The notes under the pieces are model-generated. The model was not told where the DNA came from. It worked only from the letters and a program-made list of their open reading frames with translations, and made no database searches. A stretch of 64,000 bases of DNA from Luteolibacter sp. Y139 (GTDB lineage Bacteria > Verrucomicrobiota > Verrucomicrobiia > Verrucomicrobiales > Akkermansiaceae): assembly GCF_038066715.1 (NCBI RefSeq), contig NZ_JBBUKT010000006.1, forward strand, positions 310,001 through 374,000. Direction: 5' to 3'. Numbering within the stretch: the stretch's first letter is position 1; each line of letters begins with the position of its first letter. This document shows positions 24,959-34,600 of this stretch, one piece after another. Both the position numbers and the translations under genes were made by a program.

Positions 24959-24982
24959 GCGACTTCCGACTATGGAAGTCGC
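24959..24982 (+). promoter_or_regulatory. Perfect 9-bp stem-loop in the fusA leader
   Basis: GCGACTTCC and GGAAGTCGC enclose a six-base loop GACTAT. It ends 43 bases before the fusA ATG and 65 bases after the GH20 stop. No T-run follows, so rho-independent termination of the upstream gene is unlikely. It may protect the mRNA end or regulate fusA. Confidence 0.45.
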
Positions 24983-25025
24983 CCCGGCGCGTTCCGGCTG
25001 CCCCAACCACATCACACTCAAGAGC

Positions 25026-27116
<2,091 letters not shown>

Positions 27117-27141
27117 TTCGCGAGCCGTTGTTTTACCAAAG

Positions 27142-27173
27142 GCCCGCCATCCGCAAGGGTGGCGGGCTTTTTT
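27142..27173 (+). terminator. Rho-independent terminator of fusA
   Basis: Stem GCCCGCCA/TGGCGGGC with a ten-base loop, followed directly by six T. It begins 25 bases after the fusA stop codon. Confidence 0.88.
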
Positions 27174-27177
27174 GTGA

Positions 27178-27207
27178 TGTAGCGGCGATTATGGACGCGC
27201 CGCTACA
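27178..27207. repeat. REP-like palindrome, copy A
   Basis: TGTAGCGGCG and CGCCGCTACA, 10-bp perfect arms, enclose ATTATGGACG. It lies in the convergent gap between fusA and the GNAT gene, just after the fusA terminator. A related element with the same TGGACGC core is at 52085-52116. Confidence 0.5.
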
Positions 27208-27233
27208 TGAGAGGGATGTCCCGGAACGGCTTC

Positions 27234-27677
27234 TCAGCCCAGTCGCTTCTCCATCCGCACGTGCGGGATGCCGACTTCGGTGAAGGTCTCGCCGACGACG
27301 TGATAGCCGCTATTCTGATAGAAGCCGGTCGCTCCCTCGCGGGCGTTCAGCGCGAGATGGTGTATGCCTTCCGCCAAGAGGCGCCGCTCGACTTCTTCTA
27401 ACAGCGCACGGCCACAGCCCTGTCCACGAAGGCTGGGATCGACCCACATCTGGCGGAGTTTTGCGGTGTCCGTCCGGGTTGGATTCGCGATTAGCCCGCC
27501 GAGGATGACTTCATTCCAAAGCAGGGCGAAGTGGCGCTGTGTTTCTTCACCGGCGAGATCCTCTTCGCTCATTCGCAAGCCGATCGGCTGGCGCAGATGC
27601 AGGTCGCGCAGCCGCACGAGTTCAAGATAGCCGGGGCTGCCATGAGGGATCTCAACGATGGCCATGCCCGGTGTCAT
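27234..27677 (-). CDS. GNAT family N-acetyltransferase
   Basis: 147 residues. The acetyl-CoA-binding core is LRQMWVDPSLRGQGCGRALLEEVE, containing the R/Q-x-x-G-x-G/A motif of GNAT enzymes. It is followed by the HHLALNAREGATGFYQNSGYHVV segment typical of motif B. Acceptor unknown; small-molecule or protein acetylation are both possible. The ATG lies three bases after the stop of the LacI regulator, so the two are almost certainly cotranscribed. A second ATG four codons in would give MAIVEIPHG. Confidence 0.88.
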   Translation of the reverse strand: MTPGMAIVEIPHGSPGYLELVRLRDLHLRQPIGLRMSEEDLAGEETQRHFALLWNEVILGGLIANPTRTDTAKLRQMWVDPSLRGQGCGRALLEEVERRLLAEGIHHLALNAREGATGFYQNSGYHVVGETFTEVGIPHVRMEKRLG

Positions 27678-27680
27678 GAC

Positions 27681-28727
27681 TCAGGCCTCGGCTGGCCCCA
27701 CGCTTTCCCGGGGCGTGTAGACGGTGGCGAATACTTCCTGACGCGGTGGCAGTGCGGTAGGATCGGCTGCTTCGATGCGCGAGATCAAGAGGTCCGCCGC
27801 GGTGCGGGTGATCTTCTTGTAGCGCTGGCGGATCGAAGTGAGCGTGATCGGCAGGTAGGAGCAGAGCGGCACGTCATCGACGCCGACGATGGAGAGGTCG
27901 GCGGGAATCGAAAGACCGGCCTCGATAGCGGCGCGCATAGCTCCGATGGCGGCGAGGTCGTTCATGGCGAACAACGCGGTCGGCCGCTTGTCGGGGCGCT
28001 TCTTCAGGAAACCGGCAAAGGTCTCGCAGGCGCTCTCGACCGTGTGACCGGTGCGGAGGATATCGATATTACCGGCAGGAATGCCGCGGGCTGCGAGCAT
28101 CTCTTGGAAGAGGCGCGGGCGCTGGCCGTCGGCTTGGCCTTCCGCAAGTGCGCTGACAAAGGCGAATCGCTTGTGGCCGAGCTGGCAGAGGGCTTCGACG
28201 GCATCGGTCAGGCCCTGGGTGAAGTCGGAGAGCACGGCATCGACCGGGATCGGTTTCTCGGGGATGCCGTTGCCGAGGACGACCACGGGCTGTTTCGCCT
28301 CGGCGATGGTGGCGAGCTCGGGGCGGAAGACTTCGTTGTCGGAAAGCCACAGCACGCTGCCGTCGACTTCTAAGTCTTCGAGATCGGCGAAGAGGTGCTT
28401 CTCGCGGACGAGCGAGGAGCGGCAGTTTTCCACGAGCAGGTCGTAGCCGCGTTCCTCGACGGCGGCTTCAAGCTCGTCCGCCAGAGTCGAGAAGAAGGGG
28501 TTGGTGAGGTCCTGAATGAGCAGACCGATCGTGTGATAGCGGCCGGAGCGCAGCGCGCGCGCTGTCTTGGATGGCCGGTAGCCGAGCTCGCGTGCTGCTT
28601 GGAAAACACGGGCTTCGGTCTCCTTCGACGCCCAGGAATTGGGCCGGCGATTGAGAATGGTGGAGGCCGTGTTGACGGCCACACCGGCGCGCTCGGCGAC
28701 ATCTTTGAGGCGAATCCGCTTATTCAT
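27681..28727 (-). CDS. LacI-family transcriptional regulator
   Basis: 348 residues. The N-terminal helix-turn-helix RLKDVAERAGVAVNTASTILN and hinge (GYRPSKTARALRSGRYHTIGLLI) are textbook LacI, followed by a periplasmic-binding-protein-like sensor domain ending near TLTSIRQRYKKITRTAADLL. It would repress target genes until a small effector, usually a sugar, is bound. The only cotranscribed gene is the GNAT enzyme. A strong dyad lies eight bases upstream of its start, suggesting autoregulation. Confidence 0.93.
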   Translation of the reverse strand: MNKRIRLKDVAERAGVAVNTASTILNRRPNSWASKETEARVFQAARELGYRPSKTARALRSGRYHTIGLLIQDLTNPFFSTLADELEAAVEERGYDLLVENCRSSLVREKHLFADLEDLEVDGSVLWLSDNEVFRPELATIAEAKQPVVVLGNGIPEKPIPVDAVLSDFTQGLTDAVEALCQLGHKRFAFVSALAEGQADGQRPRLFQEMLAARGIPAGNIDILRTGHTVESACETFAGFLKKRPDKRPTALFAMNDLAAIGAMRAAIEAGLSIPADLSIVGVDDVPLCSYLPITLTSIRQRYKKITRTAADLLISRIEAADPTALPPRQEVFATVYTPRESVGPAEA

Positions 28728-28734
28728 GCAGGAA

Positions 28735-28768
28735 CAGTTCCTATCCGGTGATTCCGGTGTAGGAACTG
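28735..28768. promoter_or_regulatory. Dyad operator candidate upstream of the lacI-type gene
   Basis: CAGTTCCTA (28735-28743) and TAGGAACTG (28760-28768) are perfect nine-base inverted arms around a 16-base centre made of two TCCGGTG repeats. In addition GGAACAGTTCC at 28731-28741 is itself an 11-base palindrome. Position directly before the start codon fits autorepression by the adjacent LacI protein. Confidence 0.5.
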
Positions 28769-28799
28769 ATTCGTGGCAAGAGGATTCCGGGACACGCTG

Positions 28800-29366
28800 C
28801 TACTTCAGCGTCGCAGCGATCTCGCCGGCGAGTTGGCCTAGCAGGCGGCTTTGTGCCGCGGCCATCTCGTCGTAGCCGTCCTTCTTCATCGGCTCGCTGC
28901 CGGACCAGCTCTTCGAGGTGATCATGCGGCGGTCGGGCAGGGAATAGACGCGCCATGCGGCGTCGAGCACGGCTTCACCATTGGAGGTGCCATGGAGCTG
29001 GCGGATATCGATGCTGACCTGATAGCGGATCTCGCCATCGCTGCCCCATGGGTAGACGCGGACATTGCCGGTGCCGAGACGGCGGCCGAGGTTGGTCGCG
29101 GTGACGCGGGCAATGTTCTCCTCGAGGTCACCGGCCCAGCGATGGGACTCGGCGACGGCCATGCGGTTGCCGCTCTCCTGATAGACGAGATTGGCGCGAT
29201 CAAGATAACCGGCGAGGGAAATGGGGCCAACCCCGACACCCATGCCACCTCCAGAAGGCGGTGGGCCTTCCGGGGTGAGGACGTAGAAGGACTTGGCGGG
29301 GGCGCAGGAGAAAAGCTGCATCGCCAGGGCGCCAATGATGCCGAGTTTGAAGAGGGAGCGGAGCAT
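28800..29366 (-). CDS. pqiC: PqiC-like ABC transport auxiliary lipoprotein
   Basis: 188 residues. The signal peptide ends in the lipobox LFSC (Cys 21), so it is an outer-membrane or periplasmic lipoprotein. The family features FYVLTPEGPPP just after the lipobox, ISLAGYLDRANLVYQ, and AESHRWAGDLEENIARV match the PqiC/YmbA (DUF330) group. In E. coli PqiC is an outer-membrane lipoprotein that joins the PqiB tunnel for lipid movement between membranes. It is the last gene of the pqi operon, 14 bases after pqiB. Confidence 0.9.
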   Translation of the reverse strand: MLRSLFKLGIIGALAMQLFSCAPAKSFYVLTPEGPPPSGGGMGVGVGPISLAGYLDRANLVYQESGNRMAVAESHRWAGDLEENIARVTATNLGRRLGTGNVRVYPWGSDGEIRYQVSIDIRQLHGTSNGEAVLDAAWRVYSLPDRRMITSKSWSGSEPMKKDGYDEMAAAQSRLLGQLAGEIAATLK

Positions 29367-29380
29367 GGCTGGAAAGGGTG

Positions 29381-31036
29381 TTATCGCTTTGCGCGCGGCT
29401 TTGGATCTCCGGAGCCTTCGCGACCGAAGAGCAGGGAGTTCGGCTTTTCTTCGATGGAGTCGGAGAGGACCTTGAAGGAGCGGAGAGCGGCGCGGAGTTC
29501 GTCGAGGGTGCGGGCGAGGTCGCCTTGCATCGCGCCATTCGGCCCGAGGCTGTCGACGCTGCTGCGGACTTGCTTGAGCGTGGCTTGCAGCTCGGCGGTT
29601 AGATTCTGGGTCTCGTCCTTGGCGAGCAGCTTCTTGGCTTGGGCGAGCGCGCCTTCGGCTTCATCGAGCGTGCCACGGACATCCTTGACGGTGATGGCGA
29701 TTTCGTCGGCGGCGGTGCCGAACTTGTTCAAGGTCTCGTCCAGCGGAAGGGCTTCGATCTTGGCGAGGATGGCATTGACCTTGTCCTGGAGCTGGGCGAG
29801 GCCGGAGGCATCAGCGGTCGGGATTACGTCGTATTCGCCGAGCTTGACCAGTTCGGCCGGAGCGACGCCAGGTACGAAGTCGAAATCCACATAGAGTGCA
29901 CCGGTAAGCAGCGAGCCGGTGCTGAGCTTGGCGCGCAGGCCACGGCGGACACATTCGGCAAGGGTGTCGGTCGGTGCCTGGATGTTCTCGACGGCTTTCC
30001 GGAGGGTCTCGGAATCAATTTCGACTACTACCGGCACACGCGAGTCGCCGGGCGGCGAGTGCCTGAAGCTGATCTCGGATACCCGGCCGAGATGGATGCC
30101 GCGGAATTCGACCGGAGCTCCAATCGAAAGGCCGCGGACCGATTGGTCGAAGAACAGGAGGACGCGACGATCCGGCTTGAAGATGGATTTCTCCGCGGCT
30201 TCCTGATCCGGATAGAGCTGGAAGACCGCGCCGTCCTGCACTGGTGCGCCGGGGTCACCGCCTTTCGGCACGGAAAAGACCGCGCCGCCAGAAAGCATGG
30301 CCTGGAACGATGGCGTGCTAACCTTCACGCCATCGGCACCGGCCGTGACATCGATGCCGCTGGTGTTCCAGAAGCAGGTGCCTTGGCTGACGAGCGAGGA
30401 GTATTCGTCCTTCAGGAAGATATCAAAGCGGATCCGGCGGTTGGCGATGTCTAGCGTGCGGCGCTCCACGCGGCCGACTTCGAAGCCGCGGTAGTAGATG
30501 GGCGCGCCAACCGCCAAGGAACCGGCGTCTTCCGAGATCAGAGTGAGGCGCAAGCCTGGCACGCTCGCGGGAGTGACCGGGGGCTCCTCCAGACCATCGT
30601 AGTGATTCACCGTCTGGTTTCCGTCGCCGGGCTCGAGTTCAAGGTAGGCGCCTTCGATGAGCGTGCTCGCGCCGGAAAGGGAGCCGGCGGAAAGGCGTGC
30701 CTTCACCACCCAGAAGCGGGTGCCCTGGCGTAGCAGATGGGCCGAGCCGGGGTCCATGCGAACTTCCGCGACCACGGAGAGGAGATCGTCGGCCAGGTCG
30801 ATCTTCTCCAGCATGCCGACCCGGACGGAACGGCAGCGAACCTCGGTGGCGCCTGCCTTGATGCTGTCGGCAGTCTCGAAGCGGACGTAGGCAAGCGGTC
30901 CGCGCCCGGCGTAGTGCTTCCACACCAGGCTGCCTGCTACGATGAGGGCAAGCAAGGGCACCACCCACACGCTGCTCCAGCGGCGGCGGTGGCGGACGAT
31001 GGCGCGCGGTTCGTGCTCGGGCGTCTCTTCGGTCAT
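29381..31036 (-). CDS. pqiB: PqiB-like MCE-domain protein
   Basis: 551 residues, close to E. coli PqiB (546). One N-terminal transmembrane helix (WVVPLLALIVAGSLVW) is followed by three MCE domains: about 45-150, 160-265 and 285-395, recognised by GAPIYYRGFEVGRVERR and GAPVEFRGIHLGRVSEI. A long helical C-terminus (VRGTLDEAEGALAQAKKLL) forms the needle in PqiB. The hexamer bridges inner and outer membrane for lipid transport. ATG overlaps the upstream pqiA half by four bases. Confidence 0.92.
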   Translation of the reverse strand: MTEETPEHEPRAIVRHRRRWSSVWVVPLLALIVAGSLVWKHYAGRGPLAYVRFETADSIKAGATEVRCRSVRVGMLEKIDLADDLLSVVAEVRMDPGSAHLLRQGTRFWVVKARLSAGSLSGASTLIEGAYLELEPGDGNQTVNHYDGLEEPPVTPASVPGLRLTLISEDAGSLAVGAPIYYRGFEVGRVERRTLDIANRRIRFDIFLKDEYSSLVSQGTCFWNTSGIDVTAGADGVKVSTPSFQAMLSGGAVFSVPKGGDPGAPVQDGAVFQLYPDQEAAEKSIFKPDRRVLLFFDQSVRGLSIGAPVEFRGIHLGRVSEISFRHSPPGDSRVPVVVEIDSETLRKAVENIQAPTDTLAECVRRGLRAKLSTGSLLTGALYVDFDFVPGVAPAELVKLGEYDVIPTADASGLAQLQDKVNAILAKIEALPLDETLNKFGTAADEIAITVKDVRGTLDEAEGALAQAKKLLAKDETQNLTAELQATLKQVRSSVDSLGPNGAMQGDLARTLDELRAALRSFKVLSDSIEEKPNSLLFGREGSGDPKPRAKR

Positions 31037-31659
31037 GGGGTATCGGATAGGTCACGACCCAGGTGCTGGTCCCACAGCAGGCGGGGGTCGAAGCTGATGG
31101 CGGCGAACATGGTCAGAATGACGACCGCTGCAAAGGAAAGGATCGCCGGACCGGGCAAGACATTAGAAAGCGCGCCGACCTGCACCAGCGCCACCAGGAT
31201 GGAGACGACAAAGACGTCCACCATCGACCAGCGGCCGACGAGCTCGGTGATGTGATAGAGCCGGGTGAGGTTTTTCGGCGAGGTGTGGGTCTTTCCCGCA
31301 GCGGCGAAGCAGAGCCAGCAAAGGGCGATCATCTTCAGCACCGGGATCATGATGCTGGCGGAGAAGATGATGACGGCCACGAGGAAGTCGCCCTTCTTCC
31401 AGAAATTCAGCACGCCGGACATGATCGTATCGTGCGAGGCGCCGCCGATCGTGCCAACCGACATGATCGGAAGCATGTTGGCGGGGAAATAGAGGGCGAT
31501 CGAAGCGACGAGGAAGCACCAGGTGCGCTCCAGGCTATGGGGTTTTCGCAGGTGCAAGGGGCTATGGCAGCGCGGGCAGTGGCCGAGTTCGACGGGGCTC
31601 ACCTTCCCGCACAGGTGGCAGGAGGCGAGTCCTTCGGCGGCAGCGCTGCGAATCTCCAT
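31033..31659 (-). CDS. pqiA: PqiA-like membrane protein, second half (split pqiA)
   Basis: 208 residues. It starts with a zinc-ribbon pair (CHLCG and CPRCH), then four membrane helices, with the PqiA hallmark FPANMLPIMSVGTIGG and LYHITELVGRWSMVDVFVVSIL. This corresponds to one of the two homologous halves of the 417-residue E. coli PqiA. The ATG overlaps the stop of the other half by one base. It would be the inner-membrane component feeding lipids to the PqiB tunnel. The open frame extends upstream but only into the neighbouring gene. Confidence 0.88.
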   Translation of the reverse strand: MEIRSAAAEGLASCHLCGKVSPVELGHCPRCHSPLHLRKPHSLERTWCFLVASIALYFPANMLPIMSVGTIGGASHDTIMSGVLNFWKKGDFLVAVIIFSASIMIPVLKMIALCWLCFAAAGKTHTSPKNLTRLYHITELVGRWSMVDVFVVSILVALVQVGALSNVLPGPAILSFAAVVILTMFAAISFDPRLLWDQHLGRDLSDTP

Positions 31660-32318
31660 CAGTCGTGCTTGTGAAGGGCGATTTCCAGCCGGTCCCACAG
31701 TTCCAAGCGGTCGATTCCCGCAACTGCGCAAGCGGTGCAGATCACGAGGCCGGTCATGGCCCACATGCCGGTGCCGAGATGAATGTCGCCGATCGCGCCG
31801 AGCTTCAGCAGGGCGATGAGGATACCGAACAAGAAGACCTCCAGCATGCTCCAAGGCTCACAAAGCTGGAACCAGCGGGTCACCACCTTGGCACCGGGGA
31901 GGGCGATCCCGAAACGCAGTGGGGCGGACACGTAGAGCAGCCCACCGACCAGCACCAAGGGGGCGACCATCGTGAAGAAGACGGTGCCCACGGCGATCAG
32001 CGGATTGCCTTCCCTCAGCATGGCATTGGCAGCCTGGAGGATGGTCAGCTCGTGCCGCACGCTGCCGGAATCGACGGTCACGCTGGGAAAGATGTGGACC
32101 AGCACCATGAAGATCAGTGCCGCGGACGAGAAGGCGGTGGCCCGGGCCAGCGAGCGCGGCCGGTTTTGATAGAGCATCTCGCCACAACGGCAGCAGTGCG
32201 CGGCATCGCCCTCGTGCAGGCGCGGCGCTTCCTGCAGCGCATCGCAGAAATGGCACGCCACCTGGATGGGTCCCTCTTCGATGCGGGGCCAGGAAAGTCC
32301 GGGTGCGAGGCGTTTCAT
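31659..32318 (-). CDS. pqiA: PqiA-like membrane protein, first half (split pqiA)
   Basis: 219 residues. Cys pairs CHFC and CCRCG near the N-terminus, then four membrane helices including SLARATAFSSAALIFMVLVHIFPSV and the WFQLCEPWSMLEVFLFGILIA block that parallels the WSMVDVF motif of the other half. The two halves are different in sequence, as in a single-chain PqiA, so splitting and not duplication explains the pair. The chosen ATG gives MKRLAPG; a TTG 30 bases upstream is the only longer option. It starts 26 bases after the stop of the upstream lysozyme-like gene. Confidence 0.85.
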   Translation of the reverse strand: MKRLAPGLSWPRIEEGPIQVACHFCDALQEAPRLHEGDAAHCCRCGEMLYQNRPRSLARATAFSSAALIFMVLVHIFPSVTVDSGSVRHELTILQAANAMLREGNPLIAVGTVFFTMVAPLVLVGGLLYVSAPLRFGIALPGAKVVTRWFQLCEPWSMLEVFLFGILIALLKLGAIGDIHLGTGMWAMTGLVICTACAVAGIDRLELWDRLEIALHKHD

Positions 32319-32344
32319 GTGGGGAGACTCGAAATGACCCGGCC

Positions 32345-33157
32345 TCAAAGAGGCCGCGCATAGGTGCTGCAGCGATTGAGCCAGCCTTCCTTCCAGCGGG
32401 CTTCGCCGCGGGCGGGCGGGGAGTTTTCAATGCGGCGGGTCAGCATGCGCTTGGCACTGGCGGAGAATTCGGCGGCGGCGGGTTGGCCGGCGGGGACATC
32501 CTTCATGCTGCCGAGCACTTGGAGCAGGCCCCAGCCTTTGCCGTTGTAGCGCTCGCTGGCCTGGATGCCCTCGCCCTTGAAATTCACGTAGTCGATCAGG
32601 GCGTAGGTGCCGTTCGCGGTGCTGGCGACCTTGTAGTAGTTCGCCTGAAGGCGGCCGCGGTCGCTGGCAGGAGCGGCGGCGAGCACCTTCGGCAGGGCCG
32701 CGCGGGAGCGAGCGATGATGAAGTCGGTCTGGAGCGGCACGGTGCTCGCCAGCCACTGGCGGAGCTGGTCGACCTGCGGGCCGCGGAATTCAGCCTTGGA
32801 CTTCCATGGGGCGTGGCGCTGGAGGGCGACCGCTGGCGGGTTCGCGCCCTGCTGGCGGGCGAAGGCGACGAATTGCGGCCAGCTTTCCTCAAAGCGGCCG
32901 TTGAAGCCCTCGGGATACCAGATGAAGTGGCCGATTCCCAGAGACGGGAATTCCTCGCCAGCATTCCAGGTGGTCAGGCCGGCGACGGTGCCGCCGCATT
33001 CGTTTTGCCAGATTTTCTTCCCGATGGCCGCCTTCTGGGCCCCGGTCAGATTCGTCGCGGCAGCGGCGGGCGCGGCGGAGGCGGTGCCGGGCAGGGCGAC
33101 CGGTCCGCAGGCGGCCACGGCGAGCACGAGGGGGAGGATGAAACGGAAAGGTTGCAC
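32345..33157 (-). CDS. Predicted lipoprotein with lysozyme-like motif, function unproven
   Basis: 270 residues from a GTG start that gives a short signal and lipobox (FILPLVLAVAAC, Cys 17). The frame upstream of this start would run into the divergent gene. The mature domain begins IGKKIWQNECGGTVAGLTTWN and continues EEFPSLGIGHFIWYPEGFN. The spacing of the Glu before SLGIGH resembles the E...TIGYGH pattern of phage-type lysozymes, so a muramidase-like fold is plausible. Otherwise I know it only as a conserved uncharacterised family. It lies 26 bases ahead of the split pqiA genes on the same strand and may be in that operon. Confidence 0.72.
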   Translation of the reverse strand: MQPFRFILPLVLAVAACGPVALPGTASAAPAAAATNLTGAQKAAIGKKIWQNECGGTVAGLTTWNAGEEFPSLGIGHFIWYPEGFNGRFEESWPQFVAFARQQGANPPAVALQRHAPWKSKAEFRGPQVDQLRQWLASTVPLQTDFIIARSRAALPKVLAAAPASDRGRLQANYYKVASTANGTYALIDYVNFKGEGIQASERYNGKGWGLLQVLGSMKDVPAGQPAAAEFSASAKRMLTRRIENSPPARGEARWKEGWLNRCSTYARPL

Positions 33158-33200
33158 GGGGGCGTATTTCCGCGAGTTTCGCCCCGACCGCAAGCAGGAC

Positions 33201-33590
33201 ATGGACAAGACCGAACTAATCAACGCGCTCAAGATGACCCCGAAGGATGTGGTGAAGCTCATCATCACTGCCTTCATCATTCTGGTGGTCACCAAGGTGC
33301 AGGTGGTGAATGACCGGCTTTCCGCCCTTCTGATCGCGCTGCCCTTCACCTCGCTAATTGCGATGGTCTGGATGCAGGCGGAGAAGCAGGGGAGCCAGCG
33401 GATCGCGAATCACTCGGAGGGAACCTTCTGGTTCGTGCTGCCGACCCTGCCGATGTTCCTGATCCTGCCGTGGATGCTCCGCAATGGCTGGGGTTTCTGG
33501 GCGGCGCTGGGGGTGAACTGCCTGCTCACGGTTGGCTTTTTCTGGCTCACGGTGGTGATTTTGCGTCGCTTCGGACTGAATCTTATGTGA
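33201..33590 (+). CDS. DUF3147-family small membrane protein
   Basis: 129 residues with four hydrophobic helices. The pattern LSALLIALPFTSLIAMVWMQ followed by SEGTFWFVLPTLPMFLILPWML and FWAALGVNCLLTVGFFWL matches the DUF3147 family of inner-membrane proteins without known function. The start codon is 43 bases from the divergent lipoprotein gene. No partner gene is evident. Confidence 0.8.
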   Translation: MDKTELINALKMTPKDVVKLIITAFIILVVTKVQVVNDRLSALLIALPFTSLIAMVWMQAEKQGSQRIANHSEGTFWFVLPTLPMFLILPWMLRNGWGFWAALGVNCLLTVGFFWLTVVILRRFGLNLM

Positions 33591-33756
33591 ATTTCACGGG
33601 ATTTCCGATTTTGCCCTTGTCATTGTAGTAGTGATTTGGTCTCTCCCGCCTTCCGGCCGTCCATGGCCGGTGAGGAATATACGACCCGGCATGTCTGAAG
33701 AGAATATCGTCCCCTTCGAGCAGCCGAAGTCTCATTCCCGGTTTCCAGGAACACCC

Positions 33757-33969
33757 ATGAAAAGCGATCTTGTCGAGAAGGCGTCCGAGATTATCAGTGA
33801 TCCGCTGGTCCTTATCAACATGGTCTCGAAGCGTGTCCGCCAGTTGAACAGCGGCCGCTCGCCGCTGATCCCGACTCGCCCGAGCATGGGCGCGGCTGAC
33901 ATCGCTTTGACCGAAATCATTGAAGGCAAGATCAAGCTCGCAGACCCGGCGCCAGCCGCCGAGGCCTGA
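33757..33969 (+). CDS. rpoZ: DNA-directed RNA polymerase omega subunit
   Basis: About 70 residues. MKSDLVEKASEIISDPLVL, NMVSKRVRQLNSG and the final ADIALTEIIEGKIKL fit the omega subunit, including the conserved VSKRVRQL helix. An AGGA ribosome binding site lies six bases before the chosen ATG; a longer start 66 bases upstream (MSEENIVPF) is possible. The sequence type is the one I associate with Verrucomicrobia. smpB follows 43 bases downstream. Confidence 0.86.
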   Translation: MKSDLVEKASEIISDPLVLINMVSKRVRQLNSGRSPLIPTRPSMGAADIALTEIIEGKIKLADPAPAAEA

Positions 33970-34012
33970 GATTGATCGAGCGATTCCGCGCCCGAAGGTG
34001 GCGTGAACATCT

Positions 34013-34471
34013 GTGAGTGCGGAGATTTCCAGTAACCGCAAGGCGCGCCGTGATTTCAATATCTCGGACACGTACGAGGCGGGCATTGAGCTGAAAGGCA
34101 CCGAGGTCAAATCGATCCGTGCCGGGAAGTCGAACATTTCCGACGCGTTCGCACGGGTCGAGAAGGGCCAGCTCTTCCTCTACGGCTGCGACATCCAGCC
34201 TTGGGAAACCGCGGCCAAGTGGTTTCAGCACGAGTCACGTCGTCCGCGGCGACTGCTGGTCCACAAGCGCGAGATCCTCAAGCTGGAGCAGGCGACCGCC
34301 ATCAAGGGGGCCTCGCTGCCGTGCCTGAAGATGTATTGGAAGAACGGCAAGGTGAAGGTCGAGATCGGCGTCGGCAAGGGCAAGACCCACTCCGACCAGA
34401 GGCATGACCTAAAGGCGAAGGTGGAACTGCGCGAGGCACAGCGGGAAGTGGCGCGGTTCAACCGGCAGTGA
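34013..34471 (+). CDS. smpB: SsrA-binding protein
   Basis: 152 residues starting at GTG. SmpB binds tmRNA and delivers it to stalled ribosomes for trans-translation. Core motifs are ISSNRKARRDFNISDTYEAG, the LKGTEVKSIRAGKSNISDAF loop, and WETAAKWFQHESRRPRRLL followed by the KGKTHSDQRHDLK tail needed for tmRNA tagging. No tmRNA gene was found in the window. Confidence 0.95.
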   Translation: MSAEISSNRKARRDFNISDTYEAGIELKGTEVKSIRAGKSNISDAFARVEKGQLFLYGCDIQPWETAAKWFQHESRRPRRLLVHKREILKLEQATAIKGASLPCLKMYWKNGKVKVEIGVGKGKTHSDQRHDLKAKVELREAQREVARFNRQ

Positions 34472-34600
34472 CCCGGATTTGTTGGGGCGAAACGCAACGT
34501 TTTGATGCCTTCTCCAAAGTCGGTTTACAGCGAAACTGACTGAGGCTTCTATACCGGGGCGAGCGGCCCACTTGCGGACGCGCGCAAGTGGCCTTCCCTC

